A DNA stretch of 5,256 nt from an uncultured Rhizobiaceae group bacterium (lineage in GTDB: Bacteria > Pseudomonadota > Alphaproteobacteria > Rhizobiales > Rhizobiaceae). The notes beneath the pieces are model-generated. The model was not told where the DNA came from. It did no database searches and was given only the letters and a program-made list of their open reading frames with translations. The stretch spans positions 1-5,256 of the forward strand of contig CALHHQ010000283.1 of assembly GCA_938030645.1 (NCBI GenBank), given 5' to 3'. The position numbers and the translations under genes were made by a program. Below, one piece after another: positions 1-5,256 of the stretch. Position 1 is the first letter of the stretch. Every line of letters begins with the position of its first letter.

Positions 1-383
1 TCCGCTTCACATTGGGTGCAATAAATGCCGTTGCTTTGGTACAGCCCCATCAGTTTCGTATTTGTGACTGGTGACAACTCAGTTTCGATTTCGACAGAAA
101 AACTCTTCGCTTTTGGAAGGTTTGAAATCGTGAGATGTTCGTCACTGATTTTGTAGCTGTCGGATGGTTTTCCATTGATGGAAACCGAAATAAGTTTCAG
201 TTCGTCACCGTCCAAAACCAAAGGCGCAGTGGGTTTTGTCGATTTGCCACGTTGCACCAGAAATCGCGATTTCACCCGCGTATTTTCGGGTTGGAAAGAC
301 ACGTCGAGTTCGACGGCATCAATTGTGAATTTAGGAGGGGTGTAATTTTTCAGTCGGATGGTGGGAGCAGACGTTGTGCGCAT
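1..383 (-). CDS. pepN: Aminopeptidase N (M1 family, PepN type), N-terminal part; C-terminal side cut by window edge
   Basis: Cytoplasmic zinc metallopeptidase that removes N-terminal amino acids from peptides. I translated the reverse complement from the ATG at 383 and obtained 127 codons open to the window edge. The start reads MRTTSAPTIRLKNYTPPKF, followed by a beta-rich segment with LVLDGDELKLISVSINGKP (about residues 55-73) and EIETELSP (98-105). The visible part ends in GLYQSNGIYCTQCEA (113-127). The CTQCEA block is the hallmark of bacterial PepN. By position, Q124 and E126 correspond to E. coli Gln119 and Glu121, which line the S1 site and bind the substrate amino group. The zinc motif HEXXH and downstream domains lie outside the window, so activity cannot be judged. 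The start at 383 is fixed by an in-frame TGA 12 bases upstream; no good Shine-Dalgarno is seen. The TadG-like gene lies 56 bp upstream on the same strand, so readthrough is possible. Confidence 0.93.
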   Translation of the reverse strand, partial: MRTTSAPTIRLKNYTPPKFTIDAVELDVSFQPENTRVKSRFLVQRGKSTKPTAPLVLDGDELKLISVSINGKPSDSYKISDEHLTISNLPKAKSFSVEIETELSPVTNTKLMGLYQSNGIYCTQCEA

Positions 384-439
384 TGAGTGAGTTCACTGTT
401 TTGTTTGGGCCATTATGACCGCAAACACATCTGCTGTCA

Positions 440-928
440 TCAAAAGCTGGAAGAACTGTGGCTGACAGAACTCGCCTTCCGATCCAAAATAAGCCTCGGT
501 TCATAATTCGTACTTTTGGAAATTTCCGCCATGGAACTGACTTCGATTGTTTCATTCACCAAACTCAGTCCATTTGGCAGAAGTTTTGTAATCTTCGCAC
601 TGGTTTTGAATTTGAAGATCATGCCGTCCTTATTTTGCCTGCCTGACAGGCGACTTTTTAAATGAGAGACCATGTTTGGATGAGAAAAGTTTTCTTTAAA
701 AAACTGGCTTGCGAATTTCACACGCTTTCCCCATCGCGGTTTTTTCAGTCTGAGGGCAGTAAGCAGTGTTGCATCGGCCGAAGTCTGCATGGATGAACGA
801 ACTTTGTTCACCCGAGCGATGTCGGTTGCGCCGGCGCCCAACATAACCATGACGCTCAAAGACGTGGCCGTTATGATGGCAACGTTACCTTTTCGATCTG
901 AGGCGAACAGTTTGAGCTTACGCATCAT
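440..928 (-). CDS. Short TadE/TadG-like protein (Flp pilus-assembly N-terminal domain), possibly truncated
   Basis: A 162-residue basic protein. The N-terminus has a charged head (MMRKLKLFASDRKGN), one hydrophobic segment at about residues 16-34 (VAIITATSLSVMVMLGAGA), then DIARVNKVRSSMQTSADATLLTAL (36-59, quoted in part: D36, R39, Q48, A51-D52-A53). This is the pattern of the TadE/TadG-like N-terminal domain: a cleavage-free membrane anchor followed by an amphipathic helix with conserved D, Q and A-D-A. Related TadG proteins are usually 400 residues or more and carry a von Willebrand factor A domain that opens with a strand like LVLDxSGSM. Here the corresponding place reads LILDRKASS (146-154) and ends in a serine-rich tail, SHSSSSF. 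The protein may therefore be a remnant or a minimal anchor-only form. No tad locus genes are in the window. The start at 928 has GAGGAA at 935-940 with 6 nt spacing; a second ATG at 925 is also possible. Function beyond membrane anchoring is unknown. Confidence 0.72.
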   Translation of the reverse strand: MMRKLKLFASDRKGNVAIITATSLSVMVMLGAGATDIARVNKVRSSMQTSADATLLTALRLKKPRWGKRVKFASQFFKENFSHPNMVSHLKSRLSGRQNKDGMIFKFKTSAKITKLLPNGLSLVNETIEVSSMAEISKSTNYEPRLILDRKASSVSHSSSSF

Positions 929-934
929 AGGCTA

Positions 935-940
935 TTCCTC
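935..940 (-). promoter_or_regulatory. Ribosome binding site of the TadG-like gene
   Basis: The minus strand reads GAGGAA six bases before the ATG at 928 (nine before the ATG at 925). This good match to the anti-Shine-Dalgarno supports translation of the short ORF and its N-terminus, even though the C-terminal part looks truncated. Confidence 0.6.
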
Positions 941-976
941 AAATACATGGGTGTGAGCGTGCAGATTGTTGAGTAA

Positions 977-999
977 ACTGGTTCAATTGGTTGAACAGT
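977..999. promoter_or_regulatory. Inverted repeat in the TadG-like/pgi divergent intergenic region, possible operator
   Basis: The core is GTTCAA (981-986), a 4-nt centre TTGG, then TTGAAC (991-996). The pairing continues outward as ACT (977-979) with AGT (997-999) if one extra G at 980 is skipped, giving arms ACTG(G)TTCAA and TTGAACAGT. It sits near the middle of the 160-bp gap between two divergent genes, 90 bp before the pgi start and about 50 bp before the TadG-like start. No run of T follows it on either strand, so it does not look like a terminator. A dimeric repressor or activator site is the simplest reading, but the protein is unknown and the symmetry could be fortuitous. Confidence 0.4.
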
Positions 1000-1073
1000 C
1001 CGCTAAGAACTATGGAAACCAAAACGTTAAGCCTGCAAAGTGGTAAATGCGTTTGATGCAAACCGCACAATTT

Positions 1074-1081
1074 GGCGAGGG
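1074..1081 (+). promoter_or_regulatory. Ribosome binding site that decides the pgi start
   Basis: GGCGAGGG lies 7 bases before the ATG at 1089. The two earlier in-frame ATGs at 1047 and 1056 have no comparable purine-rich block at the right distance, so this site favours 1089 as the true start. Confidence 0.55.
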
Positions 1082-1088
1082 CCTGTTC

Positions 1089-2720
1089 ATGATTGATAAA
1101 GCAAAAGTTCAACTTGAAAAACTAACGGCACACCGCCACGCCAATAGAGATCGGCAAACAAAGTCGTTGTTTGATGACAACCCTGATCGGTTCAATGACT
1201 TTTCAGCCACCAGCAATGGTCTGCTGTTTGATTACTCCAAATGCAATTTGACGACTGAAACAATGGAACTTCTCTTTGATCTCGCGAGAGAGGCAAAAGT
1301 TTCAGAAAAACGTGAGGCTTTGTTTGCAGGCGAAGCGATTAACACCACTGAAAATCGTGCCGTGCAGCACATGGCGCTGCGCAATATGTCCGGTGAACCA
1401 GTAATGATCGATGGCAAAGACGTGATGCCTGACATTTTGACCGTGCGCAACAATATGGCTCAGTTTGCTGAATCCGTGCGCAGCGGAAAGATCGCAGGGC
1501 AGGGTGGCAAATTCACTGATATCGTAAATATTGGAATTGGCGGGTCTGATCTTGGGCCCGTTATGGCAACGGCAGCCTTGGGGCCATTTCACGATGGGCC
1601 CAAAACGCATTTTGTCTCCAATGTGGATGGTGCGGATATTCTTGAAGTTCTGAAAAAGATCGATCCTGCCACAACACTCTTCATTGTTGCGTCAAAGACA
1701 TTCACGACCCAAGAAACCATGACCAATGCCAACACCGCTCGCGAATGGTTGGTAAAGGCGCTGGGAGAGGAAGCTGTTGTCAATCAGTTTGCTGCGCTTT
1801 CAACCGCGCTCGATAAAACATCTGCATTTGGAATTGCCGATGATCGTGCGTTCGGGTTTTGGGATTGGGTTGGTGGGCGTTACTCCATCTGGTCGGCTAT
1901 CGGTTTGTCCTTGATGATCGCGGTTGGCCCAAAACGTTTCGATGAATTTTTGAGCGGCGCACACGCCGTTGATCAACACTTTCAAACGGCACCGGACAAT
2001 GAAAACTTGCCAATGCTCATGGCATTGATTGGTATTTGGCATCGCAATTCTTGTGGTTACGACACCCATGCCGTTTTGCCCTACGATCAATATCTGCACC
2101 GCTTTCCCGCTTATCTTCAACAATTGGATATGGAATCAAATGGCAAACGCATCGACGTTTCTGGCCAACCTGTTGATCACGAAACCGGACCTGTGGTTTG
2201 GGGCGAGCCGGGTACGAACGGTCAACATGCGTTTTATCAATTGATCCACCAAGGCACCTCTATAATTCCCGCAGATTTTCTCATCGCGGCGGAAGCTGTA
2301 GAACCCGTAGGGGATCATCATCAAAAATTGGTCGCAAATGCTTTCGCGCAAACCGAAGCTTTGATGGTTGGGAAAAGTGAAGAACAAGTGCGCAGCGAAC
2401 TTGCTGCGAAGGGCATAGATGCTGATGCAATTGATAAGCTTGCCCCCCACAAAGTGTTTCCCGGCAATCGACCAACTTGTACATTCATGTATCCAAAACT
2501 GACCCCGTTTGTGTTGGGCCAACTGGTGGCTTTGTATGAACATAAGGTCTTTGTTCAGGGCGCGATTTGGAACATCAATTCGTATGACCAATGGGGTGTT
2601 GAACTCGGCAAAGAATTGGCCGGTGAATTGTTGCCAGTGGTTAAAGGCGAACAGAAGCCAACAGGCAGAAACAGTTCAACAGCAGGTCTTGTTGATGCGT
2701 TTCACGCTATGCGCAAGTGA
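1089..2720 (+). CDS. pgi: Glucose-6-phosphate isomerase
   Basis: Cytoplasmic enzyme that interconverts glucose 6-phosphate and fructose 6-phosphate in glycolysis and gluconeogenesis. The protein is 543 residues from the chosen start, normal for the long bacterial/eukaryotic Pgi type. Visible family blocks in order: phosphate-binding NIGIGGSDLGP (147-157), SKTFTTQET (202-210), signature 1 DWVGGRYSIWSAIG (259-272), QLDMESNGKRID (345-356), GTNGQHAFYQLIHQGT (375-390) and signature 2 NINSYDQWGVELGK (495-508). The catalytic residues known in the family map to R264, E349, H380 and K508, and all are present, so the enzyme should be active. The frame stays open back to an ATG at 1047, giving 14 extra residues, but 1089 has the better ribosome binding site and matches the usual N-terminus. 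It is divergent from the TadG-like gene and convergent with the permease, with 3 bp between the stops. It therefore looks monocistronic. Confidence 0.98.
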   Translation: MIDKAKVQLEKLTAHRHANRDRQTKSLFDDNPDRFNDFSATSNGLLFDYSKCNLTTETMELLFDLAREAKVSEKREALFAGEAINTTENRAVQHMALRNMSGEPVMIDGKDVMPDILTVRNNMAQFAESVRSGKIAGQGGKFTDIVNIGIGGSDLGPVMATAALGPFHDGPKTHFVSNVDGADILEVLKKIDPATTLFIVASKTFTTQETMTNANTAREWLVKALGEEAVVNQFAALSTALDKTSAFGIADDRAFGFWDWVGGRYSIWSAIGLSLMIAVGPKRFDEFLSGAHAVDQHFQTAPDNENLPMLMALIGIWHRNSCGYDTHAVLPYDQYLHRFPAYLQQLDMESNGKRIDVSGQPVDHETGPVVWGEPGTNGQHAFYQLIHQGTSIIPADFLIAAEAVEPVGDHHQKLVANAFAQTEALMVGKSEEQVRSELAAKGIDADAIDKLAPHKVFPGNRPTCTFMYPKLTPFVLGQLVALYEHKVFVQGAIWNINSYDQWGVELGKELAGELLPVVKGEQKPTGRNSSTAGLVDAFHAMRK

Positions 2721-2727
2721 GGCTCAC
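2717..2727. repeat. Small palindrome spanning both convergent stop codons
   Basis: GTGAG-G-CTCAC is symmetric around base 2722. It contains the pgi stop TGA (2718-2720) and the permease stop (2724-2726, minus strand). With a realistic loop only four base pairs remain and no U-run follows, so it is not a credible terminator. The symmetry partly follows from having two TGA stops face to face. Confidence 0.3.
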
Positions 2728-3656
2728 GTATTCGTAAATCCACGACCGTCCGGTGAGCGGGATAGATTGCGGTTGTTCCGATGTTCGCGGTGAACAGTGT
2801 AAAGCGACGCGCCGATGATCACCAAAGAGCCAATCCATGTATAAGGGCCGGGGACGGTTTCAAAGAATATCCAGCCCAAGAATGTTGCATACAAAAGCCG
2901 CATGTAATCGAGTGACGCCAACACCGAGGCTTCGCCCCAACTGTACGCGTAGATGTTCAGCATTTGTGCACCGTAAGACACCACTCCAATGGCAATCAGC
3001 AACAGCCATTCGATCGGCGTTGGGGGTATCCAGTACATCCAAGCGGGAATGGCAACGCAGATTGCCACAAGAAAGGCTTGATAGCTCAAAGTTGTGATGG
3101 GTCGATCTGTTTTGGAAAGTTTACGAATGATCACCATAACAAAGCCTGCGCCTGCAGCACCAATCAACGCAAAAATTGAATTGGGGTCAAACCCTTCGGT
3201 GCCTGGGCGCATCATCACAAGCACACCAATGAAGCCGATAATCACCGCCGCCCATCTGCGAATGCCCACCACTTCATGCAAAATAAAAATTGCAAAAATG
3301 GTGACGAAGAAAGATTTGGCAAATCCGATCGCCACCGCGTCGGCCAATGGCATGTGAATGACAGCGTAAAATCCACACAACATGGCAACGAGTGCAAAGG
3401 CGACGCGTATCAGTTGAAGATCGAGCCTCTTGGTTTTCAAACAGCCTGGGAATTGATTTAAAACGCTGGGCAAAACAATGGCGACCATAACAATTTGCCG
3501 CACCAGCAATATTTCGGTCACCGGCAGGCGTTGACCAGCCAGCTTGATCAGAAGTGTCATGACTGTGAAACCGAGAGCTGCAACGACCAATGTCAGGGAG
3601 CCTTTGAGGTTTCCGGGCAAGGCATTGAACCATTTGACGGAATTCGCCAGCGTCAT
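2724..3656 (-). CDS. DMT-superfamily permease with two EamA domains
   Basis: Inner-membrane protein of 310 residues, the usual size for a two-EamA drug/metabolite transporter. Ten hydrophobic segments can be placed at about 19-39, 45-65, 83-101, 106-126, 135-150, 159-177, 189-209, 216-237, 243-267 and 272-288. Each EamA repeat spans five of them (about 18-150 and 160-289). Typical features are the conserved R in ILLVRQ (R53), the block PLADAVAIGFAKSFF (103-117) and the helix-loop FIGVLVMMRPG (142-152) that closes repeat one. The tail after about 289 is short, polar and Arg/Asn-rich. The family exports or imports small metabolites such as amino acids, S-adenosylmethionine or nucleosides; the substrate cannot be read from sequence. 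The start at 3656 is the first ATG after an in-frame TGA 9 bases upstream, with only a weak AGG about 10 bases before it. It is divergent from the CoxL-like gene, with 190 bp between them, and convergent with pgi. Confidence 0.92.
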   Translation of the reverse strand: MTLANSVKWFNALPGNLKGSLTLVVAALGFTVMTLLIKLAGQRLPVTEILLVRQIVMVAIVLPSVLNQFPGCLKTKRLDLQLIRVAFALVAMLCGFYAVIHMPLADAVAIGFAKSFFVTIFAIFILHEVVGIRRWAAVIIGFIGVLVMMRPGTEGFDPNSIFALIGAAGAGFVMVIIRKLSKTDRPITTLSYQAFLVAICVAIPAWMYWIPPTPIEWLLLIAIGVVSYGAQMLNIYAYSWGEASVLASLDYMRLLYATFLGWIFFETVPGPYTWIGSLVIIGASLYTVHREHRNNRNLSRSPDGRGFTNT

Positions 3657-3761
3657 TGTGTTTCAGCCTAGATTTTTCTATCGGCCCAATCTGACAGCAT
3701 TGAAGCGGCCCTGCAATGAAAACCAGCATTTATCTAATATTGGTGCCAGTTGAGTTGAGGC

Positions 3762-3787
3762 TTGCAATTGCGCCGCAAATCGCAAAT
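3762..3787. promoter_or_regulatory. Cluster of small palindromes and a tandem 7-mer in the permease/CoxL-like divergent region, possible operator
   Basis: Three linked elements are seen: the hexamer palindrome TTGCAA (3762-3767), the interrupted palindrome TTGCG-C-CGCAA (3768-3778), and a perfect tandem CGCAAAT (3774-3780 and 3781-3787) that overlaps the right half of the palindrome. All carry a TTGC/GCAA half-site theme. They lie about 60 bp before the CoxL-like start and 105 bp before the permease start, where a shared regulator could act on both promoters. No regulator gene is visible in the window, and I cannot place a convincing -35/-10 pair next to it. Confidence 0.3.
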
Positions 3788-3846
3788 TCTGAATGCAAGA
3801 CAACAGTTCAATAATCATTTTTCAATTTGGGAATGGAACGGTTCAC

Positions 3847-5256
3847 ATGAACGCTCACACACCTCCGAAATTCGGCAAACATGTTGGTATGGGGCAGCCC
3901 GTGCTGCGTAAAGAAGACGGCAGTTTCACCACTGGAACAGGTCTCTACACCGATGATGTGCGTGGCGTTGAAGCTTTGTATGCGTTCGTCCTGCGCTCAC
4001 CCTATGCTCATGCCAAGTTTTCAATTGGTGACGTGGAAACGGCTCGTGGGATGGATGGTGTTGAACTCATTTTGACAGCTGCCGATATTGAGGATCACAA
4101 GTCGCTGCGATGCCAAACGCTCTTGCCACAGACCGACGGAACACCTGTCGAGCCAAAAGACATTCCTCTGCTGTGCCAAGACACCGTGCGCCATGTGGGG
4201 GATGCCGTTGCATTCATTGTCGCGCAAACTTTGGCGCAGGCAAAAGAAGCAGCCGAAGCCATCGAAGTTGACTATGATATGTTGGACGCAACCGTCGATA
4301 CGGAAGGTTCCTTAAGCGACACCGCCAGTCTTGTTTATGAAGATAAACCCAAGAATCTGGCGTTTGAGATCACAGCTGGAAATGCGGACAGATCAAACGA
4401 AATTTTCAAAACAGCACCACGCGTTTCAGAACTCAAACTCATCAACAACCGTCTCGTTTGCAACTATATGGAAACGCGCGCGTGTCTCGCCCAGTGGTCA
4501 GACGATGAAGACCGCTTCACTTTGACTGTGCCTTCACAGGGTGTTCACGGAATGCGCCGCGCGTTGGCACCATGTTTAAACGTTGACCCAGAGCAGTTGC
4601 GCGTGATCACCCCTGATGTGGGCGGCGGCTTTGGCACCAAAGTATTCCCCTATCGCGAATATCCTTTGGCTCTGATCGCAGCAAAGCGCATCGGCAAGCC
4701 CGTAAAATGGCGTTGCGAGCGCGGCGAACATTTCGTCGCTGATGCCCACGGTCGAGACAATGTTGTGACCATGCGCATGGCGATGGACGCGAATGGAAAG
4801 TTCTTGGCCCTTGATGTAGATCTCATTGCTGCCATGGGCGCTTATCTCCACACATATGGTCCCTACATTCCGTTCTTGGGTACAACAATTGGCACAGGTA
4901 TTTACGACATTGAGGCCTGTCGGTTTTTCATCCAAGGCGTTTACACCCATACCACACCAACGGATGCTTATCGTGGCGCGGGGCGTCCCGAAGCAATTTA
5001 TGCGTTGGAACGTTTGGTGGACAAATGTGCGCTTGATATGAACATGACGCCGGATGAAATTCGGCGCGTCAACGCGATCACACCCGAAAACCTACCCTAT
5101 AAAACTGTCTTCGGGAGAACCTATGACACGGGCGAATTCACCGCGCATATGGATCAGTGCATGGATGTTTCCAAGTGGTCTGATTTTGACAAACGGGCAA
5201 ATGCGTCCAAAGCGAATGGTAAAATTCGTGGTCAAGGCATGTCGACTTATATCGAA
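3847..5256 (+). CDS. Xanthine dehydrogenase-family molybdopterin-binding large subunit (CoxL-like, form II), C-terminal side cut by window edge
   Basis: Large subunit of a molybdenum hydroxylase; 470 codons are open to the right edge of a protein that is normally about 750-800 residues. Residues about 8-37 carry the typical opening GMGQPVLRKEDGSFTTGTG (14-32). An a/b-hammerhead domain follows to about 145, with LRSPYAHAKF at 49-58. The molybdopterin-binding domain runs from about 165, with NYMETRACLAQW (206-217), SQGVHGMRR (230-238; Q231 is where the family has a glutamine beside Mo), VGGGFGTK (258-265) and ERGEHF (291-296). The active-site loop is AYRGAGRPEA (374-383). True CO dehydrogenases (form I) have AYxCSFR with the Cu-binding Cys; here that place is G377, so form II and no Mo-Cu site. 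The substrate is unknown. The catalytic C-terminal Glu lies outside the window. The start at 3847 has a weak GGAACGG at 3835-3841. An ATG at 3889 would remove the usual opening and is less likely. The gene leads its unit: no small or medium subunit gene lies upstream. Confidence 0.93.
   Translation, partial: MNAHTPPKFGKHVGMGQPVLRKEDGSFTTGTGLYTDDVRGVEALYAFVLRSPYAHAKFSIGDVETARGMDGVELILTAADIEDHKSLRCQTLLPQTDGTPVEPKDIPLLCQDTVRHVGDAVAFIVAQTLAQAKEAAEAIEVDYDMLDATVDTEGSLSDTASLVYEDKPKNLAFEITAGNADRSNEIFKTAPRVSELKLINNRLVCNYMETRACLAQWSDDEDRFTLTVPSQGVHGMRRALAPCLNVDPEQLRVITPDVGGGFGTKVFPYREYPLALIAAKRIGKPVKWRCERGEHFVADAHGRDNVVTMRMAMDANGKFLALDVDLIAAMGAYLHTYGPYIPFLGTTIGTGIYDIEACRFFIQGVYTHTTPTDAYRGAGRPEAIYALERLVDKCALDMNMTPDEIRRVNAITPENLPYKTVFGRTYDTGEFTAHMDQCMDVSKWSDFDKRANASKANGKIRGQGMSTYIE

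Noticed and set aside
135..386. Plus-strand open frame of 83 codons
   Set aside because: It lies antisense to the clearly recognisable pepN N-terminus and has no recognisable domain or ribosome binding site.
331..555. Minus-strand open frame of 74 codons overlapping the TadG-like gene and the pepN start
   Set aside because: I considered it as a frameshifted continuation of the TadG-like protein. Its translation shows no vWA-like motif (no DxSGS) and it overlaps the pepN coding start, so it reads as a shadow frame.
987..1016. Possible pgi promoter TTGGTT/TTGAAC with TATGGA
   Set aside because: TTGAAC gives only a 14-bp spacer and TTGGTT is a poor -35 match, so I cannot support a promoter call.
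2136..2591. Long minus-strand open frame (151 codons) inside pgi
   Set aside because: It is antisense to conserved Pgi catalytic blocks and shows no domain pattern of its own.
3274..3729. Minus-strand open frame (151 codons) overlapping the permease
   Set aside because: It is a shifted frame of the permease gene with no coherent membrane pattern; the 310-residue frame has a full two-EamA layout.
3881..5041. Several short plus- and minus-strand frames within 3881-5041
   Set aside because: They are all out-of-frame readings of the CoxL-like gene, whose own frame stays open from 3847 to the window end.
3847..5256. Annotation as a true carbon monoxide dehydrogenase (coxL)
   Set aside because: The active-site loop is AYRGAGR and lacks the Cu-ligand cysteine of AYxCSFR.
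1..5256. tRNA, rRNA, CRISPR, insertion sequence or phage features
   Set aside because: The window is almost fully filled by five recognisable protein genes. I saw no spaced direct repeats, transposase motifs, terminal inverted repeats or cloverleaf-like segments in the gaps.

Overview
The window looks like ordinary chromosomal sequence from an alphaproteobacterium, most likely of the Hyphomicrobiales/Rhodobacterales kind. The grounds are a PepN-type aminopeptidase with an alphaproteobacterial-style N-terminus, a TadE/TadG-type pilus-assembly N-terminal domain protein, an alphaproteobacterial-looking Pgi, an EamA/DMT permease and a form II CoxL-like molybdoenzyme subunit. Base composition is near half GC, which is low for many terrestrial members and would suit a marine lineage. 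This placement rests on protein style only, not on a search.

Layout: (1) Bases 1-383, minus strand: the N-terminal 127 codons of aminopeptidase N (pepN), cut off by the left window edge. It can be read directly on the reverse complement. (2) Bases 440-928, minus strand: a short 162-residue protein with a TadG-like N-terminus. It stops about where the von Willebrand factor A domain would begin in full-length relatives, so it may be a truncated or minimal form. (3) Bases 929-1088: a divergent intergenic region with a clear inverted repeat. (4) Bases 1089-2720, plus strand: a complete glucose-6-phosphate isomerase (pgi) with all expected catalytic residues. (5) Bases 2724-3656, minus strand: a complete ten-helix DMT-family permease, convergent with pgi with only 3 bp between the stop codons. 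(6) Bases 3657-3846: a second divergent intergenic region with a cluster of small palindromes and a tandem 7-mer. (7) Bases 3847-5256, plus strand: the first 470 codons of a molybdopterin-binding large subunit of the xanthine dehydrogenase/CO dehydrogenase family, cut by the right edge. Its active-site loop reads AYRGAGR, the form II signature, so it is unlikely to be a true CO dehydrogenase.

The genes do not form one pathway. pepN (peptide breakdown) and pgi (upper glycolysis/gluconeogenesis) are housekeeping. The permease and the molybdoenzyme are divergently arranged and could be linked as uptake and oxidation of a shared substrate, but that is inference from position alone. I found no RNA gene, CRISPR array, insertion sequence, phage gene or convincing new system. 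The points most worth a second look are the short TadG-like protein, the two operator-like intergenic regions, and the leading position of the form II CoxL-like gene with no small or medium subunit gene upstream.
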